This document shows, one piece after another, positions 25,737 to 34,724 of a stretch of 64,000 bases of DNA; positions within the stretch are counted from its first letter, which is position 1; each line of letters starts with the position of its first letter. The stretch spans positions 248,001 through 312,000 of the forward strand of contig NZ_LRML01000006.1 of the NCBI RefSeq assembly GCF_001647285.1. Reading direction: 5' to 3'. This stretch comes from Rufibacter roseus (GTDB taxonomy: Bacteria > Bacteroidota > Bacteroidia > Cytophagales > Hymenobacteraceae). Position numbers and translations under genes: made by a program. A model generated the notes under the pieces. That model had not been told where the DNA came from, searched no databases, and saw nothing but the letters and a program-made list of their open reading frames with translations.

Positions 25737-27353
25737 ATGAAAGAATTTGGCAACAACTCAGCAGAAAGGGATCTAAAAGCTTTGGGAATAGAGCAGGCAA
25801 GGGAAGTTCTTTGGAACTTATCGCCAGCCCAGCTGGTGGAAGAAGCTTTATGCAACGGAGAAGGCTATTTAACTGATACCGGTGCTCTCATGTGCGACAC
25901 CGGAAAGTTTACCGGCCGCTCACCGAAAGATCGGTTTGTGGTGCGTGATGATCAAACCAAAGACTCTGTATGGTGGGGAGATTTCAACATTGCCTTTGAG
26001 CCTTCAAAGTTTGATGCCCTTTATCAAAAAATGATTTCCCACCTGTCTACCTGTAAACTGTACGTGCGGGATGCTTATGCAGGAGCGCATCCGGAATACC
26101 GCCTAAACCTGCGCATAGTCAACACCCAGGCTTGGCATAACTTGTTTTGCCACAACATGTTTCTGCGTTATACTGAAGAAGAACTTGAACAAAACCCAGT
26201 AGCTGATTTTACCATCATCTGTGCCCCAGAGTTTGAGGCCGACCCAGCGGTAGATGGAACTCGCCAGGCTAACTTCGCCATTATTAACTTCAGCCGAAAG
26301 ATGATTTTGATTGGTGGTACAGGTTATGCCGGTGAAATGAAGAAAGGAATTTTCTCGGTGCTTAACTACATTCTACCGCACCAAAAGAATACGCTTTCCA
26401 TGCATTGCTCGGCCAATGTAGGCAAAGACGGAGACACAGCCATTTTCTTCGGTCTATCCGGCACTGGTAAAACCACGCTTTCCGCCGATCCAAACCGAGG
26501 CCTCATTGGTGACGATGAGCACGGCTGGACGAAAGACAGTGTCTTTAACTTTGAGGGCGGCTGCTATGCCAAAGTCATTGACCTTACACAAGAGAAAGAA
26601 CCGCAAATATGGGCTGCCATTAAGTTTGGCGCTATAGTAGAGAACACCCGCTTCAAAGAAGGCACCCGCACCATTGACTACACAAACAAATCGGTAACAG
26701 AGAACACGCGTACCGCCTATCCTATTCACCATATTGACATTGCGATAGAACCGTCTAGAGCAGATATCCCAAAGAACATCTTCTTTCTAACCGCCGATGC
26801 CTTTGGGGTACTGCCTCCTATCTCCCGTCTGAATAAAAGCCAGGCCATGTACCATTTCATTTCAGGCTATACAGCTAAAGTGGCGGGTACAGAGGTGGGT
26901 ATCACTGAGCCACAGACAACATTCTCCGCGTGCTTCGGCGCTGCGTTCCTGCCCCTGCACCCTACCGTATACGCTGAAATGCTGGGCAAGAAGATGACAG
27001 AACAGAATGTGAATGTGTGGCTGGTGAATACTGGCTGGACTGGAGGCTCCTATGGCACCGGCTCCCGCATGAAGTTAGAGTATACCCGCGCCATGATTAC
27101 CGCTGCTTTGAATGGTGAACTAGAGACTGTGGCCTTTATAAAGCACCCAGTTTTTGGAATGGAAATGCCAGAAAGTTGCCCTAACATACCTGCCCAGATA
27201 CTGAACCCGCGCAATACATGGGCTGACAAAGAAGCCTATGACAATAAAGCCAATGATCTGGCAAAGTCTTTCGTTAAAAACTTCAATAAATACGCAGACT
27301 ACGCTAATGAGGAAATATTAGCGGGTGCCCCAGAGGTAGCTGTAGAAGTATAA
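25737..27353 (+). CDS. pckA: ATP-dependent phosphoenolpyruvate carboxykinase
   Basis: 538 residues, usual length. Marks: TGKFTGRSPKDRF near residue 57, the ATP loop GLSGTGKTTLSADP (~239-252), GDDEHGW (metal binding) and EGGCYAK. It converts oxaloacetate to PEP with ATP, the first step of gluconeogenesis, in the cytoplasm. It is transcribed alone, divergent from the peptide transporter. The AT-rich 211-bp spacer upstream shows no obvious operator. Confidence 0.97.
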   Translation: MKEFGNNSAERDLKALGIEQAREVLWNLSPAQLVEEALCNGEGYLTDTGALMCDTGKFTGRSPKDRFVVRDDQTKDSVWWGDFNIAFEPSKFDALYQKMISHLSTCKLYVRDAYAGAHPEYRLNLRIVNTQAWHNLFCHNMFLRYTEEELEQNPVADFTIICAPEFEADPAVDGTRQANFAIINFSRKMILIGGTGYAGEMKKGIFSVLNYILPHQKNTLSMHCSANVGKDGDTAIFFGLSGTGKTTLSADPNRGLIGDDEHGWTKDSVFNFEGGCYAKVIDLTQEKEPQIWAAIKFGAIVENTRFKEGTRTIDYTNKSVTENTRTAYPIHHIDIAIEPSRADIPKNIFFLTADAFGVLPPISRLNKSQAMYHFISGYTAKVAGTEVGITEPQTTFSACFGAAFLPLHPTVYAEMLGKKMTEQNVNVWLVNTGWTGGSYGTGSRMKLEYTRAMITAALNGELETVAFIKHPVFGMEMPESCPNIPAQILNPRNTWADKEAYDNKANDLAKSFVKNFNKYADYANEEILAGAPEVAVEV

Positions 27354-27400
27354 CCCAAAGAAGAAAGCTTACTTTTTAAATTTCCTTCATTTCCAATTAA

Positions 27401-27428
27401 AGCCTTCCATAAAATGGGAGGCTTTTTT
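27401..27428 (+). terminator. Intrinsic terminator after pckA
   Basis: AGCCTTCCAT...ATGGGAGGCT followed by TTTTT; one mismatch in the stem. Confidence 0.8.
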
Positions 27429-27450
27429 CGTGCCCTTTTCCCATTCTCTC

Positions 27451-27493
27451 TGATTTTGGCTTATTTTTGAGAAAACAGGTCAAAAACAGCAGC
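27451..27493. repeat. Dispersed palindromic repeat copy
   Basis: TGATTTTGGCTTATTTTTGA and GAAAACAGGTCAAAAACAGCA. The copy ends immediately before the rsmE start codon, so it would form the rsmE leader. Confidence 0.5.
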
Positions 27494-28213
27494 ATGAATC
27501 TTTTCTACACCCCCAATTTGCAGCCAAACATGACAGAGTATGTTTTGTCAGAGGAAGAGTCAAAACACTGCTCACGGGTGCTACGGTTAGGAGTAGGCGA
27601 CAAAGTACAGTTAATAGACGGCCGTGGTGGCTTTTTTGAGGCAGAGATTTCTGACGCCGCCCCTAAAAAAACAAAACTGCGCATCCTGAATTACACCTCT
27701 GATCAAGATAAACGATCTTTTAGAATTCACATAGCCGTGGCCCCCACTAAAAATATGGACCGCATGGAGTGGTTCGTAGAAAAGGCGGTTGAATTAGGTA
27801 TAGATGAGATTTCTCTCTTGCAATGCGCCCGCTCTGAGCGCAAAAACATAAACCTTGACCGGCTGGAGAAAATTGCCATCAGTGCCATGAAGCAAAGCAT
27901 GAAGTCTTATCTGCCAAAGATCAACGAATTAACCAGATATGAGGATTTTATTTCACAAAGATTCTCTCAAAATGAACATAAGTTCATAGCTCATTTAGTA
28001 GAAGGACAGGAACGCTTTTCCTTAGCCAAAAGTATTACGGGCTATGGCACTTACACTATCTTAATAGGACCCGAAGGAGACTTTAGCCCAGAGGAAGTTG
28101 AACAGGCTTTACAGGCAGGTTTCAAACCCGTAACCTTGGGCAGCAGCCGCCTCCGCACAGAAACCGCAGCCTTAGCCGCCTGCCATACCATACACGTGGT
28201 CTTAGACGTTTAA
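27494..28213 (+). CDS. rsmE: 16S rRNA (uracil(1498)-N(3))-methyltransferase
   Basis: 239 residues from MNLFYTPNLQP at 27494; the frame continues upstream to 27467 but only into the palindromic repeat. The N-terminal PUA-like part has LSEEESKHCSRVLRLGVGDKVQLIDGRG. The C-terminal SPOUT/trefoil-knot domain has IAVAPTKNMDRMEWFVEKAVELG, the knot LIGPEGDFSPEEVE and LGSSRLRTETAALAA. It methylates U1498 of 16S rRNA using SAM. The DUF4159 gene follows 31 bases later. Confidence 0.94.
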   Translation: MNLFYTPNLQPNMTEYVLSEEESKHCSRVLRLGVGDKVQLIDGRGGFFEAEISDAAPKKTKLRILNYTSDQDKRSFRIHIAVAPTKNMDRMEWFVEKAVELGIDEISLLQCARSERKNINLDRLEKIAISAMKQSMKSYLPKINELTRYEDFISQRFSQNEHKFIAHLVEGQERFSLAKSITGYGTYTILIGPEGDFSPEEVEQALQAGFKPVTLGSSRLRTETAALAACHTIHVVLDV

Positions 28214-28217
28214 TTAC

Positions 28218-28256
28218 TGTTTTAGCCCTCTTTTCCGGAAAACAATGCAAAAACGA
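28218..28256. repeat. Dispersed palindromic repeat copy
   Basis: CTGTTTTAGCCCTCTTTTCC and GGAAAACAATGCAAAAACG. It spans the rsmE-DUF4159 gap and covers the start codon of the latter (28245). Confidence 0.45.
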
Positions 28257-28910
28257 CTTTTCCTTTTCTCTCTGGTATTTGTGCTTGCACTTTCGGCAGC
28301 TTTTGTGCAGCGCCCCAGCTTTAAAATTGCCCGATTGAAGTACGGCGGTGGCGGCGACTGGTATGCCAACAAAACATCATTACCGAACCTCATCTCCTTC
28401 TGCAACAAAGAATTAAAAGCCAATATATCCCCTCGGGAGGGCACCGTTGAACCCAGCAGCCCTGAATTATTTGATTACCCCTTCGTGCACATGACGGGAC
28501 ACGGTAACGTAGTTTTCACTGAAAATGAGGTGCAGAACCTTCGCAAGTACCTGACCAGTGGCGGTTTTCTGCACATTGATGACAACTATGGCCTGGACAA
28601 ATTCGCCCGCCGTGAAATGAAAAAGGTGTTCCCCGACCTTGACTTCATAGAGTTGCCTTTCACCCACCCCGTTTACCACCAAAAGTTCGATTTCCCGCGC
28701 GGCCTGCCCAAAATACATGAGCATGACAACAAGCCCGCCCAAGGTTTTGGCATTATCTATCAGGGGCGTTTAATTTGCTTCTACTCCTATGAGTGTGATC
28801 TGGGCAATGGTTGGGAAGACGTTTCTGTGCATAATACCCCAGCTGAAAAGCATCAGGCCGCCCTTAGAATGGGTGCCAACCTTATTGCCTATGCCATGAC
28901 AAGCTTTTGA
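28245..28910 (+). CDS. DUF4159 domain protein
   Basis: 221 residues with signal peptide MQKRLFLFSLVFVLALSAAFVQ. The body matches DUF4159: FKIARLKYGGGGDWYANKTSLPNLISF, YPFVHMTGHGNVVF, LTSGGFLHIDDNYGLDKFARREM, HPVYH, and GWEDVSVHN. Related folds are class I glutamine-amidotransferase-like. It is exported to the periplasm; the function is unknown. It probably shares a transcript with rsmE. Confidence 0.85.
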   Translation: MQKRLFLFSLVFVLALSAAFVQRPSFKIARLKYGGGGDWYANKTSLPNLISFCNKELKANISPREGTVEPSSPELFDYPFVHMTGHGNVVFTENEVQNLRKYLTSGGFLHIDDNYGLDKFARREMKKVFPDLDFIELPFTHPVYHQKFDFPRGLPKIHEHDNKPAQGFGIIYQGRLICFYSYECDLGNGWEDVSVHNTPAEKHQAALRMGANLIAYAMTSF

Positions 28911-28970
28911 ATAGTTAACAGTGAACAGTTACTACTGGTAATCAGGAACATGATAGAACTGAACTGTTAA

Positions 28971-29148
28971 TGGCGCAAGCGTCCGCTTGAGTGCGCAAAT
29001 TTATCTGATATTAGACGTTGAGGTAGCCCTTAAGTTATGAACCAATGTTCTGGTTAATTGAGAGAATATGTAACAACGGCGGAGGGAAGAGCTAGGGACG
29101 CTGACATTTATCCACAATACGTGCGGACACAAGCGGACGCTTGCGCCA
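28971..29148. mobile_element. MITE-like element with 19-bp terminal inverted repeats
   Basis: TGGCGCAAGCGTCCGCTTG (28971-28989) and its exact reverse complement (29130-29148) bound 140 bp without a gene. A third copy of the same end lies alone downstream of smc (33018). No transposase is present. The flanking gap 28911-29334 also has GTTAACAGTGAACAGTT-type repeats (28914-28970) and otherwise no gene. Confidence 0.5.
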
Positions 29149-29206
29149 GTGCTGCTCAATTAACTATGCAAGCTATAAATCTCATTTAAGGTTTAGCCTT
29201 TCATAT

Positions 29207-29238
29207 TTTCGGCTTGTTTTTGAAAAAACAAGCGAAAA
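29207..29238. repeat. Dispersed palindromic repeat copy
   Basis: TTTTCGGCTTGTTTTT and AAAAAACAAGCGAAAAC, a nearly perfect stem upstream of smc. Confidence 0.55.
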
Positions 29239-29295
29239 CATTCTTTTCCCCTCTTCAACCGGCAATTAATACTACAACCGAAGAACTATTTTTCG

Positions 29296-29303
29296 TAAAT
29301 TTG
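29296..29303 (+). promoter_or_regulatory. Bacteroidetes -7 box of smc
   Basis: TAAATTTG matches TAnnTTTG exactly, 31 bases before the smc ATG. Confidence 0.5.
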
Positions 29304-29334
29304 AGGTTAGAGCCAAAGTACTTGGCCAGTTAGC

Positions 29335-32300
29335 ATGGAATTAGCAAGATTAGAGATTAAAGGCTTTAAAAGCTTCGGCGATAAAGTCTCCATTAACTTT
29401 GACAGCGGCATTACGGGCATTGTTGGACCCAACGGTTGCGGGAAATCAAATATAGTAGACGCCATTAGGTGGGTGCTGGGCGAGCAGAAGACGCGGAACC
29501 TGCGCTCTGATAAAATGGAGAGCGTGATCTTCAACGGAACAAAGAACCGTAAGCCACAGCAAATGGCCGAGGTGAGTCTCACGTTTAACAACAACAAGGG
29601 CATCTTACCCACCGAGTATTCGCAGGTAACGATTACCCGCCGCTATTACCGTTCCGGCGAAAGTGAATACCTGCTCAATAACGTTACCTGTCGCCTCAAA
29701 GACATCAACGACCTGTTCCTGGACACCGGTATTGGGTCTGATTCGTACGCCATCATTGAGCTGAAGATGGTCGATGACATCTTGAACGACAAGGACAACT
29801 CCCGCCGAAACTTGTTTGAAGAAGCGGCCGGAATCTCAAAGTTCAAGGTTCGCAAGAAGCAGACCATGCGTAAATTGGAGGAAACCGATGCTGACCTGGA
29901 GCGTGTGGAAGACGTGCTGTTCGAGATTGGGAAAAACCTCAAAAGCCTGGAGCGTCAAGCTAAAACCACTGAGAAGTATTTCTTCCTAAAAGAAGAATAT
30001 AAAAAACTGAGTCTGGAATATGCCCGCCGCAACATTGGCCACCACCAAGAGGCACTGGAGCGGTTGGAGAATAACTTAAAAAAGGAAACTGAGCGTAAGG
30101 GGGAATACTCTGAGGAACTGGGGCAACTGGAGGATTCTCTTCAGGAGCAGAAAACCCTGTTGGACCGCACTCAATTGGAGCTTCAGAATACGCAGAAAGA
30201 AGTACACGAACATACAAGCCAGTTACGGCAGCTGGAGAATGATATTAAGCTGAAGAGCGAGCGTAATCTGTATTTGAAAGAGCGGGCCAAAACGCTGAAT
30301 TTTCAGATAAACCAGGATACCACGAACATCAGCCAAACTGAGGCCAGCCTGGGCCAATTACAAAATGACCTAGAGCAGGTGCAAGAGGAGCTGCTGGTGA
30401 GCGAAGAGCAGCTGGGCATGACCAAGAAAGAGCTGGAGCATGTGAACCAGCAGAAAGCAGCCCTGCAGAAAGAAATGCAGGAGAAGTCTATTGCGCAGCG
30501 CCAGCTACAGAATGAGGTCTTCACGCTGAACAAGAGCATTGAGATTACTCAAATGCAGGTGCAGACGCACCGCGCCGAACTGGAGCGCATGCAGCAGATG
30601 GAGGGCTCGGAAAATGAAATGGCGCAGCAACATGAAGCCGCTCTAGCTGAAACCAAAGCCCAGCTGGAAGAGGCGCAGGCCAACCTGACCGCTTTGCAGG
30701 AAGCCGAGCAGCAACTGCAGGAGGAAATGGTGCAGACCGAGAACACTCTGCAGGAGTACCGGCAGCAATTGATAGATATTAACCGCCAGCTCGACTCTAA
30801 AAAGAACCAGTACACCCTGACCAAATCGTTGGTAGACAATCTGGAGGGTTTCCCAGATGCCATCAAGTTTTTATACAAGTCAAAGACCTGGCAGAAGCCG
30901 GCCCCGCTCCTCTCAGACATCATTGTCTGCGATCAGGAGTACAAGCCGCTCATTGAAAGTTACCTGGAGCCGTACATGAACTTCTTCGTGGTAGAAACTG
31001 CCACCGAAGCCGTGGAAGCCATTCACCTGCTGAACAACCAGAACAAGGGCCGCGCCAACTTCATCATCCTTTCGGAGGTGGAAGACCTGGAGATGCCCGC
31101 CACCCTGAGCACACCAAAATACAAAGCTGCCCTGGAAGTGGTGAAGGCCGAGGAGAAATACCACCCACTGCTGCGCTACATGCTCAACGAGGTGTACATC
31201 AGCACCACTTCTGACACGGAACTGTTCCTGAGCGACGGCCGCACCTACATCCTGAAAGACGGATCTGTCATTAAGAAGCCCCTAAGTTTATCGGGTGGTT
31301 CCGTTGGTTTGTTTGACGGAAACCGTTTGGGCCGGAAGCAGAACCTAGAGAAGCTGGCCGAGGAGCTGGAGGAGCTGAAAGAACAGCAGGAGCTGATGAA
31401 GACCAAAATCAGCACGCTACAGCACGTACTGCACGGACAGAAGACTTCCACCAAGGTGGAGGAGATAAAGGCGCAGGAGCGTACTATTAATGCCCTGCAG
31501 CAGGAGCTGGTGAGCCACAAGGTGCGCTATGAGCAGTTTGTGCTGAACCAGCAAAACCGTGAGGCCAAGAAAGACGAGCTATTCGAGAAAATACAGGAAC
31601 TGGGAGAAAACTTGGCGGAACTTTTACCAGATTCTGAAAGCAAGAATCGGGCTTTACAAAGCTTTGAGCACGAGCTGCAAGGGCTGAATCAACTACAGGA
31701 AAAGCAGAACGAAATCATCAACGAGGTCAGCGGCATCTTCAATCAGGAGAACATCAAGTTTCACCAGTTGAAGAACCGCCTACAGAGCATTCAGCAGGAG
31801 CTGGCCTATAAGCAGAAAACCGTCCAGAACCATCAGGAGCGCCTGGTGCAGCTTCAGGATGAGTTAGCCCGAGCCGAAGATGAAACCGTGGCGCTGGAGC
31901 AGTTTGTAGAAGACCAGACTGCCCTACTGGAAGAAGGCACCGTTGCCCGCAAAGACATGGCCAAGCAACTGGATGAGGTAGAGAAAGCTTACTTCCAGCT
32001 GCGCGGCGAAATTGACGAAAAAGAGAAAGCGATACGCGAGCTGCAGCGCCGGAAGCAGAACACCGACGAGGTATTCCAGACCATGCAGCAGGCCATCACC
32101 GACACCCGCATTAAGTTGGTGGCCGTAATTGAGCGTCTGTCGGCGGAGTTCAACATGAGTCAGGAAGATTTGGCCGAGGCCCCTACCGAAAAGCTGGTTA
32201 TCTCCAATGAGGAGCTGAGCCAGCAGGTACAGTCGGTGAAGCAGCGGTTAGATAATGTTGGTCCGGTGAACCCAATGGCCGCCGAGGCTTACCAGGAAAT

Positions 32301-32895
32301 CGAAACCCGCCACCAGTTTATCCTGACGCAGAAGAATGACCTGGTAGAGGCTAAAATGCAGCTGCTAGACACCATTGCCGAGATAGACACCGTGGCCAAG
32401 GAGAAATACCTGCAAGCATTTGATGAGATTAAGGAGAACTTCATGCGCGTGTTCCGCTCGTTGTTCACTGAAGAAGATACCTGTGATTTGATCATTGCTG
32501 ACCCAAGCAATCCGCTGGAGTCGAAGATTGAGATAATGGCTAGGCCTAAGGGCAAGCGTCCGCTTACTATCAACCAGCTCTCTGGTGGTGAGAAGACCTT
32601 AACGGCCATTTCGCTCCTCTTCGCTATTTACTTATTGAAACCAGCTCCGTTCTGTATTTTCGATGAGGTAGACGCGCCGCTGGACGATGCCAACATTGAC
32701 AAGTTCAACAACATCGTGAAGAAGTTCAGCCATGACTCTCAGTTCATTGTGGTAACGCACAACAAACGCACCATGGTCTCTACCGATGTTATCTACGGCA
32801 TTACCATGCTAGAGGCCGGTGTTTCAAGGGTAATTCCGGTTGACTTGCGCGATCTGGCACCTGAGCCAGAAATTGAAGCTGCGTTGTCGGCGTAA
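29335..32895 (+). CDS. smc: Chromosome segregation protein SMC
   Basis: 1186 residues, full family length. Walker A GPNGCGKSN at residues 31-39. Two long coiled coils flank a hinge domain (~residues 500-670, with SLSGGSVGLFDGNRLGR near its end). The C-terminal head has the signature LSGGEKTLTAISLLFA (~1081) and Walker B FCIFDEVDAPLDDANI (~1107). SMC, with ScpA and ScpB, extrudes DNA loops and helps chromosome segregation. ScpA and ScpB are not in this window. The gene is flanked on both sides by repeat-rich spacers. Confidence 0.97.
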   Translation: MELARLEIKGFKSFGDKVSINFDSGITGIVGPNGCGKSNIVDAIRWVLGEQKTRNLRSDKMESVIFNGTKNRKPQQMAEVSLTFNNNKGILPTEYSQVTITRRYYRSGESEYLLNNVTCRLKDINDLFLDTGIGSDSYAIIELKMVDDILNDKDNSRRNLFEEAAGISKFKVRKKQTMRKLEETDADLERVEDVLFEIGKNLKSLERQAKTTEKYFFLKEEYKKLSLEYARRNIGHHQEALERLENNLKKETERKGEYSEELGQLEDSLQEQKTLLDRTQLELQNTQKEVHEHTSQLRQLENDIKLKSERNLYLKERAKTLNFQINQDTTNISQTEASLGQLQNDLEQVQEELLVSEEQLGMTKKELEHVNQQKAALQKEMQEKSIAQRQLQNEVFTLNKSIEITQMQVQTHRAELERMQQMEGSENEMAQQHEAALAETKAQLEEAQANLTALQEAEQQLQEEMVQTENTLQEYRQQLIDINRQLDSKKNQYTLTKSLVDNLEGFPDAIKFLYKSKTWQKPAPLLSDIIVCDQEYKPLIESYLEPYMNFFVVETATEAVEAIHLLNNQNKGRANFIILSEVEDLEMPATLSTPKYKAALEVVKAEEKYHPLLRYMLNEVYISTTSDTELFLSDGRTYILKDGSVIKKPLSLSGGSVGLFDGNRLGRKQNLEKLAEELEELKEQQELMKTKISTLQHVLHGQKTSTKVEEIKAQERTINALQQELVSHKVRYEQFVLNQQNREAKKDELFEKIQELGENLAELLPDSESKNRALQSFEHELQGLNQLQEKQNEIINEVSGIFNQENIKFHQLKNRLQSIQQELAYKQKTVQNHQERLVQLQDELARAEDETVALEQFVEDQTALLEEGTVARKDMAKQLDEVEKAYFQLRGEIDEKEKAIRELQRRKQNTDEVFQTMQQAITDTRIKLVAVIERLSAEFNMSQEDLAEAPTEKLVISNEELSQQVQSVKQRLDNVGPVNPMAAEAYQEIETRHQFILTQKNDLVEAKMQLLDTIAEIDTVAKEKYLQAFDEIKENFMRVFRSLFTEEDTCDLIIADPSNPLESKIEIMARPKGKRPLTINQLSGGEKTLTAISLLFAIYLLKPAPFCIFDEVDAPLDDANIDKFNNIVKKFSHDSQFIVVTHNKRTMVSTDVIYGITMLEAGVSRVIPVDLRDLAPEPEIEAALSA

Positions 32896-32915
32896 GCCTA
32901 CTGCCTGATAGTGTA

Positions 32916-32969
32916 CCGCCGTCTGATTCTGACCTGTTTTACTAAAAACAAGCCAGAAACAGACGGCGG
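32916..32969. terminator. 54-bp palindrome, probable smc terminator and repeat-family member
   Basis: CCGCCGTCTG at one end pairs with CAGACGGCGG at the other, and the centre is the family core CCTGTTTT-ACT-AAAAACAAG. TTTT follows, so it should terminate smc transcription. Confidence 0.75.
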
Positions 32970-33017
32970 TTTTATTACAATAAAGTTCATGTAAGTATTT
33001 AGTGGCCAATCCTATTA

Positions 33018-33045
33018 TGGCGCAAGCGTCCGCTTGTGTCCGCAC
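33018..33045. repeat. Solo copy of the MITE end
   Basis: These 28 bases equal the reverse complement of 29121-29148, and the first 19 also equal 28971-28989. No partner end is seen nearby. Confidence 0.65.
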
Positions 33046-33112
33046 TCATTCCATAAACACCCTTTGAATGTAGTAAAGAGAAATTTTTAAATCCGCTGAT
33101 CCACGCTTTGCT

Positions 33113-33150
33113 GTCATTCCGAGCAGCGCCGAGGGATTTAACGAACACTT
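33113..33150. repeat. GTCATTCCGAGCAGCGCCGAGG-type spacer repeat
   Basis: From memory, sequences of the form GTCATTCCGAG...GAGGGATTTAACGAACACTT recur in Bacteroidetes spacers. Only one copy is in this window, so the repeat status rests on that recollection. It belongs to the repeat island 32896-33363, a 468-bp stretch without a gene. Confidence 0.4.
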
Positions 33151-33186
33151 AAAATAGCAAGTGGAAAAATGTTAGCTACCTCAGAG

Positions 33187-33204
33187 GACAGGTCGCGACC
33201 TGTC
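33187..33204. repeat. 18-bp perfect palindrome
   Basis: GACAGGTCGCGACCTGTC is fully self-complementary and is flanked by AGAG and TCT. It is a candidate dispersed repeat or protein-binding site. Confidence 0.5.
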
Positions 33205-33298
33205 TCTACTTTTTGTATGTACTTCTTCCGCAGTAGCGCGCAAGAACCGATGGAGCATACCAGCTAAAGCCTAGTCACAATCTTTTATGAAAATACAA

Positions 33299-33342
33299 AA
33301 GCGTTTTGGACCTGTTTTATTGAAAACAGGCCCAAAACGCTT
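33299..33342. repeat. Dispersed palindromic repeat, best copy
   Basis: AAGCGTTTTGGACCTGTTTT and GAAAACAGGCCCAAAACGCTT form a ~20-bp stem with one mismatch. It lies 22 bases from the stop of the acyltransferase gene at 33364, so it can also end that transcript. Confidence 0.75.
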
Positions 33343-33363
33343 CTGCAAAATTCAAGAGAATGT

Positions 33364-33912
33364 TTACTTCACCCCGTGTTCAGGGTACTTAGGCGTAACG
33401 GTGCGGTAGAAAGCCTGAATTTTCTCCAAGTCTTCCTCATAATTTCCTGTAGGATAAATAACAGGTCCTATACCTGCTTCTTTCTTGGCATAATCTAAGT
33501 AACCAAGTACAATAGGTACTCCTGCACCGGTGGCAGCATGATAGAACCCTTTTTTCCAGCGAGGCTGATATTTTCGCGTACCCTCTGGGGTCACCATCAT
33601 GATCATTTGGTCGTGGTGGTTAAAAAGGTCAACCATAAAATTAACAAGGTTGTTATTCTTTTTCCGGTCAACCGGAATGGCTCCCATAGCACTGATAAGA
33701 TTCCCTACCGGGAAGAAGAAAGCTTCTTTCTTGATAGTCATTCTTACCGGTATGTCCATAAGGTAAAAAGCCGCCCTGGCATAAACAAAATCCCAGTTGC
33801 TGGTATGCGGTGCCGCAATCATGACCGCTTTTTTTAAATCTGAAGGAATATTCCCTTGCAGCCTCCAACCTGAAACCTTAAAAATTACTTTAGCTAATGC
33901 CTTTCCGAACAT
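33364..33912 (-). CDS. Lysophospholipid acyltransferase family protein (PlsC-like)
   Basis: 182 residues, shorter than E. coli PlsC. The catalytic HX4D motif is HTSNWD (residues 36-41) and the substrate motif PEGTR is at 109-113, in the usual order. FFFPVGNLISAMGAIPVDR fits motif II. It probably transfers an acyl chain to lysophosphatidate or a related lipid at the inner membrane. Many Bacteroidetes carry several such short paralogs, so the exact substrate is open. Confidence 0.87.
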   Translation of the reverse strand: MFGKALAKVIFKVSGWRLQGNIPSDLKKAVMIAAPHTSNWDFVYARAAFYLMDIPVRMTIKKEAFFFPVGNLISAMGAIPVDRKKNNNLVNFMVDLFNHHDQMIMMVTPEGTRKYQPRWKKGFYHAATGAGVPIVLGYLDYAKKEAGIGPVIYPTGNYEEDLEKIQAFYRTVTPKYPEHGVK

Positions 33913-33948
33913 TGTATTTGTTAGTGGTATGATCTACAATATTACAAA

Positions 33949-33976
33949 AAAACCAGCCTTTTTGGCTGGTTTTCTT
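33949..33976 (-). terminator. Intrinsic terminator
   Basis: AAAACCAGCC, loop of 5, GGCTGGTTTTC, with an A-run at its left edge that reads as Ts on the minus strand. It ends the outer-membrane protein gene. Confidence 0.85.
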
Positions 33977-33988
33977 TTACATAATATT

Positions 33989-34609
33989 CTATCTCATGGC
34001 AGCAAGCCCTCGTTCTCTGTACAAATAAATCTGCAAACCAATACTTAATGTGGGGCCAAACTCTGAAAAATGTCTGGCGCCGCCAGAATGACGCTCTTCT
34101 TTGAGGTAAGATAAATGCAAAGCGGGCTCTAACGCAACTTTCGGATTTATAAATAGCGCATAACCAACTCCTCCTGCAACTTCCATAATATTTGCCTTTG
34201 AACCAGCGAGGTCATTGTTTCGGCCAACACCAAAGCTTCCTTCTCCATAAAAGCCGTTGTCTAAATAATACCGGGCAAAAGGTCCCGCCAACAAATATGT
34301 ACTTCTCATTTCTGGGCTGTCGCCATTGTTTCTAAACCTGGCATGGTTTAAAGTAACCTTTGCTCCTATGGCAACATCATGCAGTACAAAATATCCGACC
34401 ATTCCATCAAAATCGAACTGCTGTCTAACCCCTCTTGAGGTTTCATTGTTCATGTGGTTATCTAAGCTTCTGTAAGCGCCTGATACACTACCACCAACCA
34501 ATAATGAGCGCTGAAAAATTTTAGCGGGAATGAGGGTGCCTCTGTTTTCTTGTGCTACAGCAGTAAAAGTACCCAGAAGCAAAACGATTGAGTAAATAAA
34601 CTTTTTCAT
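33989..34609 (-). CDS. Small outer-membrane beta-barrel protein
   Basis: 206 residues with signal peptide MKKFIYSIVLLLGTFTAVAQ. Repeating amphipathic strands (YFVLHDVAIGAKVTLNHARF, YLLAGPFARYYLDNGFYGEGSFGVG, GVGYALFINPKVALEPALHLSYL) and a final FGPTLSIGLQIYLYRE fit an 8-strand OmpX/OmpA-like barrel. The role is unknown. The gene is monocistronic, with its own terminator. Confidence 0.78.
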   Translation of the reverse strand: MKKFIYSIVLLLGTFTAVAQENRGTLIPAKIFQRSLLVGGSVSGAYRSLDNHMNNETSRGVRQQFDFDGMVGYFVLHDVAIGAKVTLNHARFRNNGDSPEMRSTYLLAGPFARYYLDNGFYGEGSFGVGRNNDLAGSKANIMEVAGGVGYALFINPKVALEPALHLSYLKEERHSGGARHFSEFGPTLSIGLQIYLYRERGLAAMR

Positions 34610-34724
34610 ATAGTCAATAATTTAGTTTAAATCTTATATTGACTATTACGAATTAAACAAGCTTTATTTATTCATTTATCAAACTATCTGATTGCACTTT
34701 ACTAATAAATCTAATATTAAAAGA

